Shown piece by piece: positions 43,779 to 49,856 of a stretch of 64,000 bases of DNA. Location: the IMG/VR virus record IMGVR_UViG_3300042451_001241, positions 1-64,000 of that record; one strand, 5' to 3'. Origin of the DNA: a virus. Within the stretch, counting starts at the first letter, position 1; each line of letters opens with the position of its first letter. The notes under the pieces were generated by a model. The model was not told the DNA's origin and searched no databases. It saw nothing but the letters and a program-made list of their open reading frames with translations. The translations under genes and the position numbers were made by a program.

Positions 43779-44171
43779 ATGGCATCTTACTACATTTATA
43801 AAGATTGTGATACTAATTTTGAATATTCCTCATCAACAATTGTTGATGATTCTCTAACAATTAATGGTGTTTACCAATTAGAGATTACCGATGGAGGGAT
43901 TCCTATTACATCTTGTTTCACAATTTTAACCGGAGACTCTGGAAGTTATTCATCAATAACATTATCAGAATCTTTTGATGTTTGTTTTAATTGTTTAATT
44001 AACCTACCAAAAAGTGCAAATACCGAAACCATAGTATGTGTTGAGACTTGTACTACCGGAACTTTCACCGAAATAGTTCCTCCTCATCCTGTTTGGACTG
44101 ACGGATACGGAAAACCTATAACTCAATTAAACGCAATAACTTTAGGAGGTCCTAACGGATTAAACTCTTAA
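43779..44171 (+). CDS. Small Cys-containing virion protein with WTxxYG..GGxNGLN ending
   Basis: A 130-residue protein beginning MASYYIYKDCDTNFEYSSSTIVD. A beta-rich body with several Cys (VCFNCLINLP, IVCVETCTTGTF) is followed by PVWTDGYGKPITQLNAITLGGPNGLNS. The ending is shared with the 39527-39766 protein. It has its own late-type motif. Probably a small surface or fibre component; no enzyme motif. Confidence 0.6.
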   Translation: MASYYIYKDCDTNFEYSSSTIVDDSLTINGVYQLEITDGGIPITSCFTILTGDSGSYSSITLSESFDVCFNCLINLPKSANTETIVCVETCTTGTFTEIVPPHPVWTDGYGKPITQLNAITLGGPNGLNS

Positions 44172-44178
44172 AATAATA

Positions 44179-44186
44179 TATTTATT
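44179..44186 (+). promoter_or_regulatory. Putative late promoter element (TATTTATT)
   Basis: Plus-strand TATTTATT three bases before the ATG at 44190, one base off the consensus. Confidence 0.5.
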
Positions 44187-44189
44187 AAT

Positions 44190-44576
44190 ATGAAAACGTC
44201 AGTTAAAATAACGGAAAAACAATTACAAAAATTGGTAAATGAAGTTAATAACCCAAATTTAAATGAAGATTTATTTGGGGGTGTTAAAGATATTTATCAA
44301 GGTGTTAAGGGATTTACTAGAGGTGAAGGTTATTCTTATTTTAAACATCTTAGTAACCTACAAAGATTATTATCGAAATTAAAAAAATTAGATGAACCTA
44401 ACCATAAAATAATGTTAGATTTAAACACTTTAAAAAATAATATTTCGGCTTCTAAAATGTCGGCACAAAAAAAATTCGACTTAATAAATCATATTGATGA
44501 TGCTATCAATTACTTCGATTATTATACTCAAGAAATAAATAAAATAGAAACATTGTCAAAACAAACATTAAATTAA
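44190..44576 (+). CDS. Small helical protein with capsid-targeting-like N-terminus (1)
   Basis: A 128-residue helical Lys-rich protein beginning MKTSVKITEKQLQKLVNEVNNPNLNEDLF. The start is the same type of short basic amphipathic helix as the next two genes, and LNE before D (residues 24-26) fits the (I/L)xE cleavage rule of T4-type prohead proteases. The remainder (YFKHLSNLQRLLSKLKKLDEPN, INHIDDAINYFDYYTQEINKIETL) is all-helical. Candidate internal (core or ejected) head protein. No enzymatic motif. Confidence 0.6.
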   Translation: MKTSVKITEKQLQKLVNEVNNPNLNEDLFGGVKDIYQGVKGFTRGEGYSYFKHLSNLQRLLSKLKKLDEPNHKIMLDLNTLKNNISASKMSAQKKFDLINHIDDAINYFDYYTQEINKIETLSKQTLN

Positions 44577-44577
44577 T

Positions 44578-44880
44578 ATGAAAAAAATTGTTAAACTTAC
44601 TGAATCAGATTTAGAACAAATCGTAAAAAGAGTAATCAAAGAAAGTGAAGATGAAACTCCTTATGAGAAAGGACCTAGAGGTATTAGATCGTCAAGATCA
44701 AGAGCGGATTATGAATCAACACCAAAAGAAGATGAAATTGCGACTTTATTTGGAAAGTATTCTGACGATGTTCCTCCTATTGTTATTAGATATTTAAGGA
44801 AGTTAGGTAGAAAAACTTTAACCAAACGTTTATTGGATTTAAATATGTTGGATAAAACTATGTTAAAAGACGAAGAATAA
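44578..44880 (+). CDS. Small protein with capsid-targeting-like N-terminus (2)
   Basis: A 100-residue protein beginning MKKIVKLTESDLEQIVKRVIKESEDE. The helix LTESDLxxIVKRVIKE is followed by an (I)KE-S cleavage-like site at residues 20-23. The processed remainder is charged with a basic C-terminal helical segment (VIRYLRKLGRKTLTKRLLDLNM) that could contact DNA or membrane. One-base overlap with the next gene, which has a related N-terminus. Candidate packaged internal protein. Confidence 0.6.
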   Translation: MKKIVKLTESDLEQIVKRVIKESEDETPYEKGPRGIRSSRSRADYESTPKEDEIATLFGKYSDDVPPIVIRYLRKLGRKTLTKRLLDLNMLDKTMLKDEE

Positions 44881-45359
44881 TGAGAGTCATTAAACTAAAA
44901 GAATCGGACTTAACTAAGATAGTTCAAAGAGTTCTAAATGAGACTCACGATGATGATTCATCTCGATATATGTTCTTTTCAAATTTAGAACAAATGAAAA
45001 GACAATGTGAATTGTTATTAAATTTGGATAAAAATGAAGTTACTGAGTTATTGGAAAATGGTCACGATTGGGCTCAAGATCACATAGCAGAATCCAAAAA
45101 TAACCTTGACCAAGTTTTTGACTTCATTATGAATGAAACAAAACGTTATCATAAAATGGAAGATGAGGTTATGGTTCCTTCTGAACCCGAAATGATGGAA
45201 GAAGGTAAAAAGAAAAAAAATGTACCAACAAACCCGAAATTATGGTCTCAATGCTTATCTTGGGCTAAATCAAGATACAAAGTATGTCCAAGTGCTTATT
45301 GTAATGGTGCCGCCGCAAAAAGATATAAAGAAAAGGGTGGTAAATGGAAGAAAAAATAA
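44880..45359 (+). CDS. Small protein with capsid-targeting-like N-terminus (3)
   Basis: A 159-residue protein beginning MRVIKLKESDLTKIVQRVLNETHDD, with the same helix and an LNE-T site at residues 19-22. A helical middle is followed by NPKLWSQCLSWAKSRYKVCPSAYCNGAAAKRYKEKGGKW, a compact motif (P-x-LW...AK...S-A...A-x-x-YKxxGGxW) that recurs in phage and giant-virus proteins of unknown function. The C-terminus is strongly basic. Likely packaged with DNA; function unknown. Confidence 0.6.
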   Translation: MRVIKLKESDLTKIVQRVLNETHDDDSSRYMFFSNLEQMKRQCELLLNLDKNEVTELLENGHDWAQDHIAESKNNLDQVFDFIMNETKRYHKMEDEVMVPSEPEMMEEGKKKKNVPTNPKLWSQCLSWAKSRYKVCPSAYCNGAAAKRYKEKGGKWKKK

Positions 45360-45371
45360 TTTAATTTTTTT

Positions 45372-45401
45372 TTGTAGTTTCTAAAAAAAGTTGTATCTTT
45401 G
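45372..45401 (+). promoter_or_regulatory. Host-type (Bacteroidota) promoter TTG-N19-TATCTTTG
   Basis: A TTTG at 45371-45374 is followed after 19 bases by TATCTTTG (45394-45401), fitting the Bacteroidota -33/-7 consensus TTTG/TAnnTTTG. The ATG is four bases further on, giving a very short leader. Confidence 0.7.
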
Positions 45402-45405
45402 TATT

Positions 45406-45819
45406 ATGAAACACAAAATAAAGAGGTTCTTCCAAAAAGTAGGGATTACCTTCATAAAAAAAACAACCCCCAAAGAAGAGTATGTTAAATCAGAGTATGA
45501 GTATGAATGTATCGGCATTTGTAAGAACCTGATTAACAAGGAATCCACAAAATTACTAATTTCCCCAATCTCAGGAAAAAGGTATATTAAGAGTTATGAT
45601 GACCAAATCTTTATTATTATGGATAAAAGAGTCATCACCATCGTAAATCACAATTATAGTTATACAATCGAACTAACACCTAAAACAAGTGATAGGTTAT
45701 ACAATTCATTTGATAATGAGGTAGAAACTCGTAGAAAGAAAATGGAAGACGAAATCAGGTCTAACGTAAAACATTCATTAAGTAACATTTTTAAAAACAT
45801 CACAAATGAACAAATTTGA
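45406..45819 (+). CDS. Accessory protein of unknown function under host-type promoter
   Basis: The frame is open from a TTG at 45391, but this lies inside the promoter, so the ATG at 45406 is used (137 residues, MKHKIKRFFQKVGITF). The N-terminus is basic; the middle has YECIGICKNLINKESTKLLISPISG and ISGKRYIKSYDDQIFIIMDKR, predicted beta-rich. No family recognised. Codon use looks slightly less AT-extreme than in the structural neighbours. It overlaps the following membrane-protein gene by 14 bases. Expected to be expressed early by host RNA polymerase. Confidence 0.6.
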   Translation: MKHKIKRFFQKVGITFIKKTTPKEEYVKSEYEYECIGICKNLINKESTKLLISPISGKRYIKSYDDQIFIIMDKRVITIVNHNYSYTIELTPKTSDRLYNSFDNEVETRRKKMEDEIRSNVKHSLSNIFKNITNEQI

Positions 45820-46069
45820 TAAGATATTCTTAACAGGATTAACATTAATTGGTACACCTATTTTGCTTATAATTTTAATGTCGACACTCAGTATAATAGG
45901 TCCTAAAAAAGATAAAGATTACACCAGTGTTGATAAAAAAGTGGTATATGATACCGTTAAAGTTAAAAAAATTTTTTATGACACAATTCGTGTTAATGAA
46001 AAAAAACCAAAAAAAACTGAAGTAAAAGAAGAAGTTAGAGTAGAGGAAACAAAGAAAGATAGTTTATAA
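45806..46069 (+). CDS. Small single-pass membrane protein
   Basis: An 87-residue protein with one N-terminal transmembrane helix (residues ~8-30, IFLTGLTLIGTPILLIILMSTLSII) and a charged outer/periplasmic tail containing DKKVVYDTVKVKKIFYDTIRVNEKK. It has no lipobox. The tail is Lys/Glu-rich. It may be an inner-membrane modifier, superinfection-exclusion protein or spanin-like piece; nothing specific supports one choice. Confidence 0.55.
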   Translation: MNKFDKIFLTGLTLIGTPILLIILMSTLSIIGPKKDKDYTSVDKKVVYDTVKVKKIFYDTIRVNEKKPKKTEVKEEVRVEETKKDSL

Positions 46070-46849
46070 TTATTTCTTTCTAGGTTTGTAACTTACCATT
46101 TTAGGTTTGTTTCCTGTACCTGGTTTAGGGTTTGATTTTTCAGCCCTTCTTTTTTGATTACACGCCGCTCTCTTTTGAGAATCTGACATTTTACCTGCCA
46201 CACCAGCTGCCCTACATTTAGGATACGATTTATCAGTTGCTTCAGGTCTACCACAAGGTGGATGTTTACCATCAACCTTTTTACATATATTAACCCAAGG
46301 ACCTTTAGGTTGTGAACTACCTTTAGGTTTCTTTTTAGTACCAAACCAAACGGCTAAATCTTCTTTTATGGTATGAACAGGGTGGGTATCAATATCATAA
46401 GTACCATCTTTACCTTTTTCCCACATTCCCACTTCTCTTTCTATATTATTCTTAGTGGTACTCTTAACCTTCTTATGATTGTGTTCTGTATCAACAAACT
46501 CATAAAAAGGTCCTAATTCACTTTTAGACCACTTTTTTATACCTAACTCTATAGGACCACTATATTCACCGGCAGACACGGAAGAATCCGATTCTAAAAT
46601 ATTTTTAACTATTCTATCAATATCGGTTTCAGATAATCTTTTATTTTTTGTTTTTGTTAAATCACCATCCAAACTATCCCAATATTTTTCGGCGTTATCT
46701 ATTTCAGATAATTCTTCGGTAAAAGGTTTTAATTCATTTTTTTTAAATTTTCTTAAACCAGGTTGTAATGGAAGTACATACGATCCTCTCGCACCTGTAC
46801 TATCAGATGTCGCTTCTCTCAATATTTGTTTTATTAAATCTCTTAACAT
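46070..46849 (-). CDS. Packaged-type protein with internal duplication and Cys-rich basic tail
   Basis: A 259-residue protein with an N-terminal helix LIKQILREATSDS containing an LRE-A site. A second similar helix lies inside (LSETDIDRIVKNILESDSS, about residues 71-89). Each is followed by a related segment (GSYVLPLQPGLRKFKKNELKPF and GEYSGPIELGIKKWSKSELGPF), so the N-terminal half is an internal duplication. The C-terminal ~80 residues (WVNICKK, PPCGRPEATDKSYPKCRAAG, KPKMVSYKPRKK) are Cys-containing and strongly basic, like a phage domain I associate with DUF5872. Possibly DNA-associated. Confidence 0.6.
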   Translation of the reverse strand: MLRDLIKQILREATSDSTGARGSYVLPLQPGLRKFKKNELKPFTEELSEIDNAEKYWDSLDGDLTKTKNKRLSETDIDRIVKNILESDSSVSAGEYSGPIELGIKKWSKSELGPFYEFVDTEHNHKKVKSTTKNNIEREVGMWEKGKDGTYDIDTHPVHTIKEDLAVWFGTKKKPKGSSQPKGPWVNICKKVDGKHPPCGRPEATDKSYPKCRAAGVAGKMSDSQKRAACNQKRRAEKSNPKPGTGNKPKMVSYKPRKK

Positions 46850-46871
46850 TTAAATAAAAAGTTCTTATTAT

Positions 46872-46879
46872 TATAAATA
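46872..46879 (-). promoter_or_regulatory. Putative late promoter element (TATTTATA)
   Basis: An exact minus-strand TATTTATA 22 bases before the 46070-46849 start. On the other strand it reads TATAAATA 16 bases upstream of the 46896 gene, so its orientation is ambiguous. Confidence 0.45.
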
Positions 46880-46895
46880 TAACAAACTATATAAA

Positions 46896-47120
46896 ATGGA
46901 AGAAGAAAAAGTCTACGGAAAGTTATTTAATTCAATACCCTTATTAAGTGAAGACCATTTTGAAACATTATATGAGAATATGAATGAAGAGTTTTCAAAA
47001 TACATACTCATACAAGCGGTAAAACATGCCTATCATTCAGGAGCATTTTCAATTGGAGAAACAGAAATTATTTCTAAATCTATAAGGGTTTTATCCAAAA
47101 CAAAAGAAGATAACCAATAA
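46896..47120 (+). CDS. Small protein of unknown function
   Basis: A 74-residue acidic helical protein (MEEEKVYGKLFNSIPLLSEDHFETLYENMNEEF). No recognised domain, signal peptide or membrane segment. It is followed directly by a hairpin terminator, indicating a short independent transcript. Confidence 0.5.
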   Translation: MEEEKVYGKLFNSIPLLSEDHFETLYENMNEEFSKYILIQAVKHAYHSGAFSIGETEIISKSIRVLSKTKEDNQ

Positions 47121-47133
47121 GATTATCTTCTTT
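47103..47133 (+). terminator. Probable bidirectional terminator between convergent genes
   Basis: AAAGAAGATAA and TTATCTTCTTT pair across a nine-base loop that contains the stop of the 46896 gene. The flanks are A- and T-rich, so it may also serve the convergent 47156-48184 gene. Confidence 0.6.
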
Positions 47134-47155
47134 AAATTTATATTTTTATATTAAT

Positions 47156-48184
47156 TTAAGAAATTCTATCAATTTCTTTAGGTGCCATAGTTTCAGGTTT
47201 TACGTTTGATAAAATTGACCAAGTTTTTTTACCTACAATACCATCTGATTTAAGTCCATTTTTACTTTGGAATGATTTAACGGCGTCATACGTTGCTTTA
47301 TCAAAAGTCCCTGTTGGAGTAACAGATTCATCGGCAGAAATTAAATTATTTTGAACTTGTTTAACTAAACTATTAGAATCATTCAATGTCAAATAACCTT
47401 TACCTTGTAATAAATCTTCACTTGTTTCTGGAACAACTCTTTGTTTTGGAGTTACATCGGGGTTTGCCGCTGTTTTACCGTCCAATGAAATTTGTTTACC
47501 ATTACATTTGAAAGTTCCTTTTGTCCCTTTTACGGTATTTTTATACTCACCATTCACATAATATGCGATATCACCAATTTGATAATAAAATCCGCCATTA
47601 CCTGATGTGTATTTTGTTTCTTTACCACCCATCACACAAGGATATTTTGTGCTAAAAATGTAATTAAAATTTTTAGTAACTTCTTCAGGCGTTTTTTTAG
47701 TTTGATCAGGATTCGCAACTCCACTTGTATTAGTTGGTAGATTTTTGAAAACGTAGTCGTCATACCCCAATCTATCTGTATTAATTCCTATTTTTTTTAG
47801 GCGAGGTTCTAATACTTTATACGTATCATATTGGTCGTAATCATAATCCATCGCATCTGCAATTACACTATCCAAACCAGTATATTTAGACCCCATCATT
47901 TTAAAAACATTCTTTAATTCGTTATTAATTTTAACAAATGTATTTTTGTCTTTTATTTTAAGAATTTCCTTAACTAATTTAGTCTCATCAATATCAGATA
48001 CATTGTGAACAAGATTAAAAATACTTTGGGTGATCGGATCTTCAGAATCAAATTTAATATTTCTTCCACTATATTGGTCGCCAGTTATTTTGGCTTCACC
48101 TAAATATTGTTTTTTAGTCGCATTTTCGTGAAGACCTAAAATTCTTTTTCTCTCATCTTCGTTTATTATAAATAAATTTTTCAT
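47156..48184 (-). CDS. Peptidoglycan-binding-domain protein with capsid-targeting-like N-terminus
   Basis: A 342-residue protein. The start MKNLFIINEDERKRILGLHENATKKQYLGE contains the helix and an LHE-N site, resembling packaged-protein leaders. The C-terminus (residues ~272-327: SLVKQVQNNLISADESVTPTGTFDKATYDAVKSFQSKNGLKSDGIVGKKTW) is a PG_binding_1 fold, which binds peptidoglycan stems. The middle has CVMGGKETKYTSGNGGFYYQIG with no obvious hydrolase motif. A packaged cell-wall-binding protein could help genome ejection or anchor an ejection complex. Confidence 0.68.
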   Translation of the reverse strand: MKNLFIINEDERKRILGLHENATKKQYLGEAKITGDQYSGRNIKFDSEDPITQSIFNLVHNVSDIDETKLVKEILKIKDKNTFVKINNELKNVFKMMGSKYTGLDSVIADAMDYDYDQYDTYKVLEPRLKKIGINTDRLGYDDYVFKNLPTNTSGVANPDQTKKTPEEVTKNFNYIFSTKYPCVMGGKETKYTSGNGGFYYQIGDIAYYVNGEYKNTVKGTKGTFKCNGKQISLDGKTAANPDVTPKQRVVPETSEDLLQGKGYLTLNDSNSLVKQVQNNLISADESVTPTGTFDKATYDAVKSFQSKNGLKSDGIVGKKTWSILSNVKPETMAPKEIDRIS

Positions 48185-48201
48185 ATTAAAATAGTTTTAT
48201 A

Positions 48202-48209
48202 TATAAATA
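48202..48209 (-). promoter_or_regulatory. Putative late promoter element, minus half of a perfect inverted pair
   Basis: Minus-strand TATTTATA preceded by GA, 17 bases before the 48184 start. With 48213-48222 it forms a 10-base perfect inverted repeat around a single C. Confidence 0.65.
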
Positions 48210-48214
48210 TCCGA

Positions 48215-48222
48215 TATTTATA
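48215..48222 (+). promoter_or_regulatory. Putative late promoter element, plus half of a perfect inverted pair
   Basis: Plus-strand TATTTATA preceded by GA, five bases before the ATG at 48228. The pair drives two divergent genes and fixes the reading direction of the motif as TATTTATA. Confidence 0.65.
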
Positions 48223-48227
48223 AAAAA

Positions 48228-48581
48228 ATGACAGAAAAAGAAAGATACGAAAAGACATTAAACATCATTTTAAAAAAACAATATCCGTTTTTTGAAAATA
48301 TATATGTTACAAGATATAGAGAAGATTTTTCTCATCTTCAGGTGGATGTTACAATAACCCTTGGCGATGATTTTATATCAAAACATATTGACAGAACTTG
48401 TTACGACCAAATGGATGATTTTCATTTGTCAAACTACTCATTTGAACATTGTTCTGATGTTAAATTTAATCACAAAGAATTTGAATTTGAATTAAAAAAT
48501 TATCTTATTATGACAAATACAAATCTTAATATGGGAAAAAATACTTATATTAACATTCAAATTTATTTTATTGAAGATTAG
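48228..48581 (+). CDS. Small protein of unknown function
   Basis: A 117-residue protein (MTEKERYEKTLNIILKKQYPFF) with a helical N-terminus and beta-rich rest (HLQVDVTITLGDDFISKHIDRTCYDQMDD). No recognised family, signal peptide or membrane segment. It lies just before the noncoding RNA. Confidence 0.55.
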   Translation: MTEKERYEKTLNIILKKQYPFFENIYVTRYREDFSHLQVDVTITLGDDFISKHIDRTCYDQMDDFHLSNYSFEHCSDVKFNHKEFEFELKNYLIMTNTNLNMGKNTYINIQIYFIED

Positions 48582-48601
48582 GAATAATCAAAAAAAGTTT
48601 G

Positions 48602-48609
48602 TATATTTG
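48602..48609 (+). promoter_or_regulatory. Host-type promoter -7 element (TATATTTG) for the ncRNA
   Basis: TATATTTG matches the Bacteroidota -7 consensus TAnnTTTG. No clear TTTG -33 element is found at the usual distance. Transcription would start about 5-8 bases downstream, at the left end of the structured RNA. Confidence 0.6.
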
Positions 48610-48613
48610 TATA

Positions 48614-48805
48614 ATGAAAAAGGGTTGAACCGAGATTACCCTAACAACTCGGCGGAATGAGTGACGATCAACTCAAGGTGTGGTAAACCTCAATCGTTAA
48701 GATGGAATAATTTGAAGGTACCTTTGTTCATTACGCGGATAACCGATTAGATCACAAGCTCAGACAAAAATTTCAAAACCAAAGGGGACGATTGTCCCCT
48801 TTTTT
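48614..48805 (+). ncRNA. Structured noncoding RNA with two predicted pseudoknots
   Basis: A ~190-base intergenic segment between a host-type -7 element and a strong terminator, with no convincing ORF. First H-type pseudoknot: AGGGT (48621-48625) pairs ACCCT (48638-48642), and CCGAG (48630-48634) pairs CTCGG (48648-48652). Second pseudoknot: TGAGT (48658-48662) pairs ACTCA (48671-48675), and GACGAT (48663-48668) pairs ATCGTT (48693-48698, one G-U), with a nested hairpin AGGT/ACCT (48676-48690). Further 3' are a palindrome AAGGTACCTT (48715-48724) and a CGG-ATAA-CCG hairpin (48736-48745). It does not match tmRNA, RNase P or 6S features that I know. Function unknown; a regulatory or host-decoy RNA is possible. 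Confidence 0.72.
48781..48805 (+). terminator. Rho-independent terminator of the ncRNA
   Basis: GGGGAC and GTCCCC pair around a GATT loop, extended by AAA/TTT pairs, and run into a T tract. It is the most GC-rich hairpin in the region. Confidence 0.9.
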
Positions 48806-49226
48806 ATTTCTCAATGATTACTTGACCTTCAAATGTTTTTAATTTGTGAATATTACTTTCCCTCCAAACGGTTAAAACGACCAATTTCCAATTAGTCCCT
48901 GCGTTATGAATTGGTTTAAGAGGAATTGCCAAACCTTTTGATGAACTTCTAATAACAAAAGGTTCTTCATTTTTAATTTCCCCTGTTAATATTTTTTCCG
49001 CAATATCTCTTTTAAAAAGGTCGATGAAGTATCTGATTTCCATATTGGTTACAGGTCTCATATCGTAGTCCTCAATTTTTTCCCTACCAATACCCATAGA
49101 CCTTTGTTCTGCATGACCCATATGTTTGATTAAATCGAAGGACATAGTTACTTCAAGAGTATCTACCAACTGACCTATTCTTTTTTCTAATAATAAATGT
49201 TCTCTAATTAATTGTTTGAGTTTCAT
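48804..49226 (-). CDS. DUF4258-like protein with capsid-targeting-like N-terminus
   Basis: A 140-residue protein. The N-terminus MKLKQLIREHLLLEKRIG is a short helix with an LLE-K site. The body has MGHAEQRSMGIGREKI, FVIRSSSKGLAIPL and WKLVVLTVWRE, an order (H-A-x-x-R-x-x-x-x-G-I then a VV-x-T strand pair) reminiscent of DUF4258, a RelE/BECR-related family. If so it could be an RNase-like or toxin-like packaged protein. The assignment is weak and rests on motif order only. Confidence 0.45.
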   Translation of the reverse strand: MKLKQLIREHLLLEKRIGQLVDTLEVTMSFDLIKHMGHAEQRSMGIGREKIEDYDMRPVTNMEIRYFIDLFKRDIAEKILTGEIKNEEPFVIRSSSKGLAIPLKPIHNAGTNWKLVVLTVWRESNIHKLKTFEGQVIIEK

Positions 49227-49231
49227 ATAGT

Positions 49232-49239
49232 TATAAATA
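49232..49239 (-). promoter_or_regulatory. Putative late promoter element (TATTTATA)
   Basis: An exact minus-strand TATTTATA five bases before the 48804-49226 start. Confidence 0.55.
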
Positions 49240-49282
49240 TGTTTTTTTTAGTAAAAAAATAGGTCAGTTTAAATAAAATCAC

Positions 49283-49290
49283 TATATTTG
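49283..49290 (+). promoter_or_regulatory. Host-type promoter -7 element (TATATTTG)
   Basis: TATATTTG ends four bases before the ATG at 49295, the same layout as at 45394-45401 and 52100-52107. Confidence 0.65.
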
Positions 49291-49294
49291 TATT

Positions 49295-49840
49295 ATGAAA
49301 AAGTTAATCATAACCATAACATTTTTATTAACATTTATTAATTCGTATTCACAAGAATATGGTGAAATTGTTAAAGATTCGTCAGTTAAAATGAGAATTA
49401 TTGGTCTTAATAAATTTGATTCATTAACATTACAAAAAACAAAAGATTTATTAACAGAATATTTTGGATTTGAAACCACAATATCGAATGACACATTTAA
49501 TGTTGAAAACTTATTTTTTAACGCTGAGAATGTTATAAATTTAGATAAATTTGAACAAACCGTATATAATAGTATTCCGACTCTATACATAACAAACTAT
49601 CCAATGATTGACGGAAACTATGAAAGTCAGGCATTAGGTGCTACAATTAAAAATTTCTTATCAATTATGATTGATGGTTCTCATCCTTGGGAAGATTTAA
49701 AAATTGGTATTATTCACGAAGTTGGTCATTTATATGGGTTGAGTCATTGCGAAAACGAGTATTGTATTATGAACAAAAAATCTGTAAACAATAAGAATTT
49801 AAAATTCTGTAATAAATGTGTTATGACAATATATAAATAG
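49295..49840 (+). CDS. Secreted archaemetzincin-like metalloprotease
   Basis: A 181-residue protein with an N-terminal signal peptide (MKKLIITITFLLTFINSYSQ, cleavage near residue 20). The metzincin zinc motif HEVGHLYGLSH (H141, E142, H145, H151) is followed by C152-x4-C157, M159 (Met-turn) and C172-x2-C175, the signature of archaemetzincins (M54), where the four Cys bind a second zinc. The spacing from the Met to the CxxC is about 12 residues instead of the usual ~17. Secretion is unusual for this family. It is under a host-type promoter and is probably active in the periplasm or outside. Confidence 0.85.
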   Translation: MKKLIITITFLLTFINSYSQEYGEIVKDSSVKMRIIGLNKFDSLTLQKTKDLLTEYFGFETTISNDTFNVENLFFNAENVINLDKFEQTVYNSIPTLYITNYPMIDGNYESQALGATIKNFLSIMIDGSHPWEDLKIGIIHEVGHLYGLSHCENEYCIMNKKSVNNKNLKFCNKCVMTIYK

Positions 49841-49844
49841 AGTA

Positions 49845-49852
49845 TATTTATT
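49845..49852 (+). promoter_or_regulatory. Putative late promoter element (TATTTATT)
   Basis: Plus-strand TATTTATT four bases before the ATG at 49857, just after the archaemetzincin stop. This separates a late gene from the host-type-promoted protease. Confidence 0.5.
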
Positions 49853-49856
49853 ACAT

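Noticed and set aside
46872-46879. TATAAATA as a T4-orientation late promoter for the 46896 gene
   Set aside because: The same site is in the majority orientation for the 46849 gene on the other strand; a single opposite case is not evidence for T4 polarity.
48621-48697. HDV-like or pistol self-cleaving ribozyme
   Set aside because: The second knot shares part of the HDV strand order but lacks a P3 hairpin and the catalytic C context, and no pistol consensus is visible.
48614-48805. tmRNA or RNase P RNA
   Set aside because: No tRNA-like ends, no CCA and no conserved RNase P segments; it is also too short for tmRNA.
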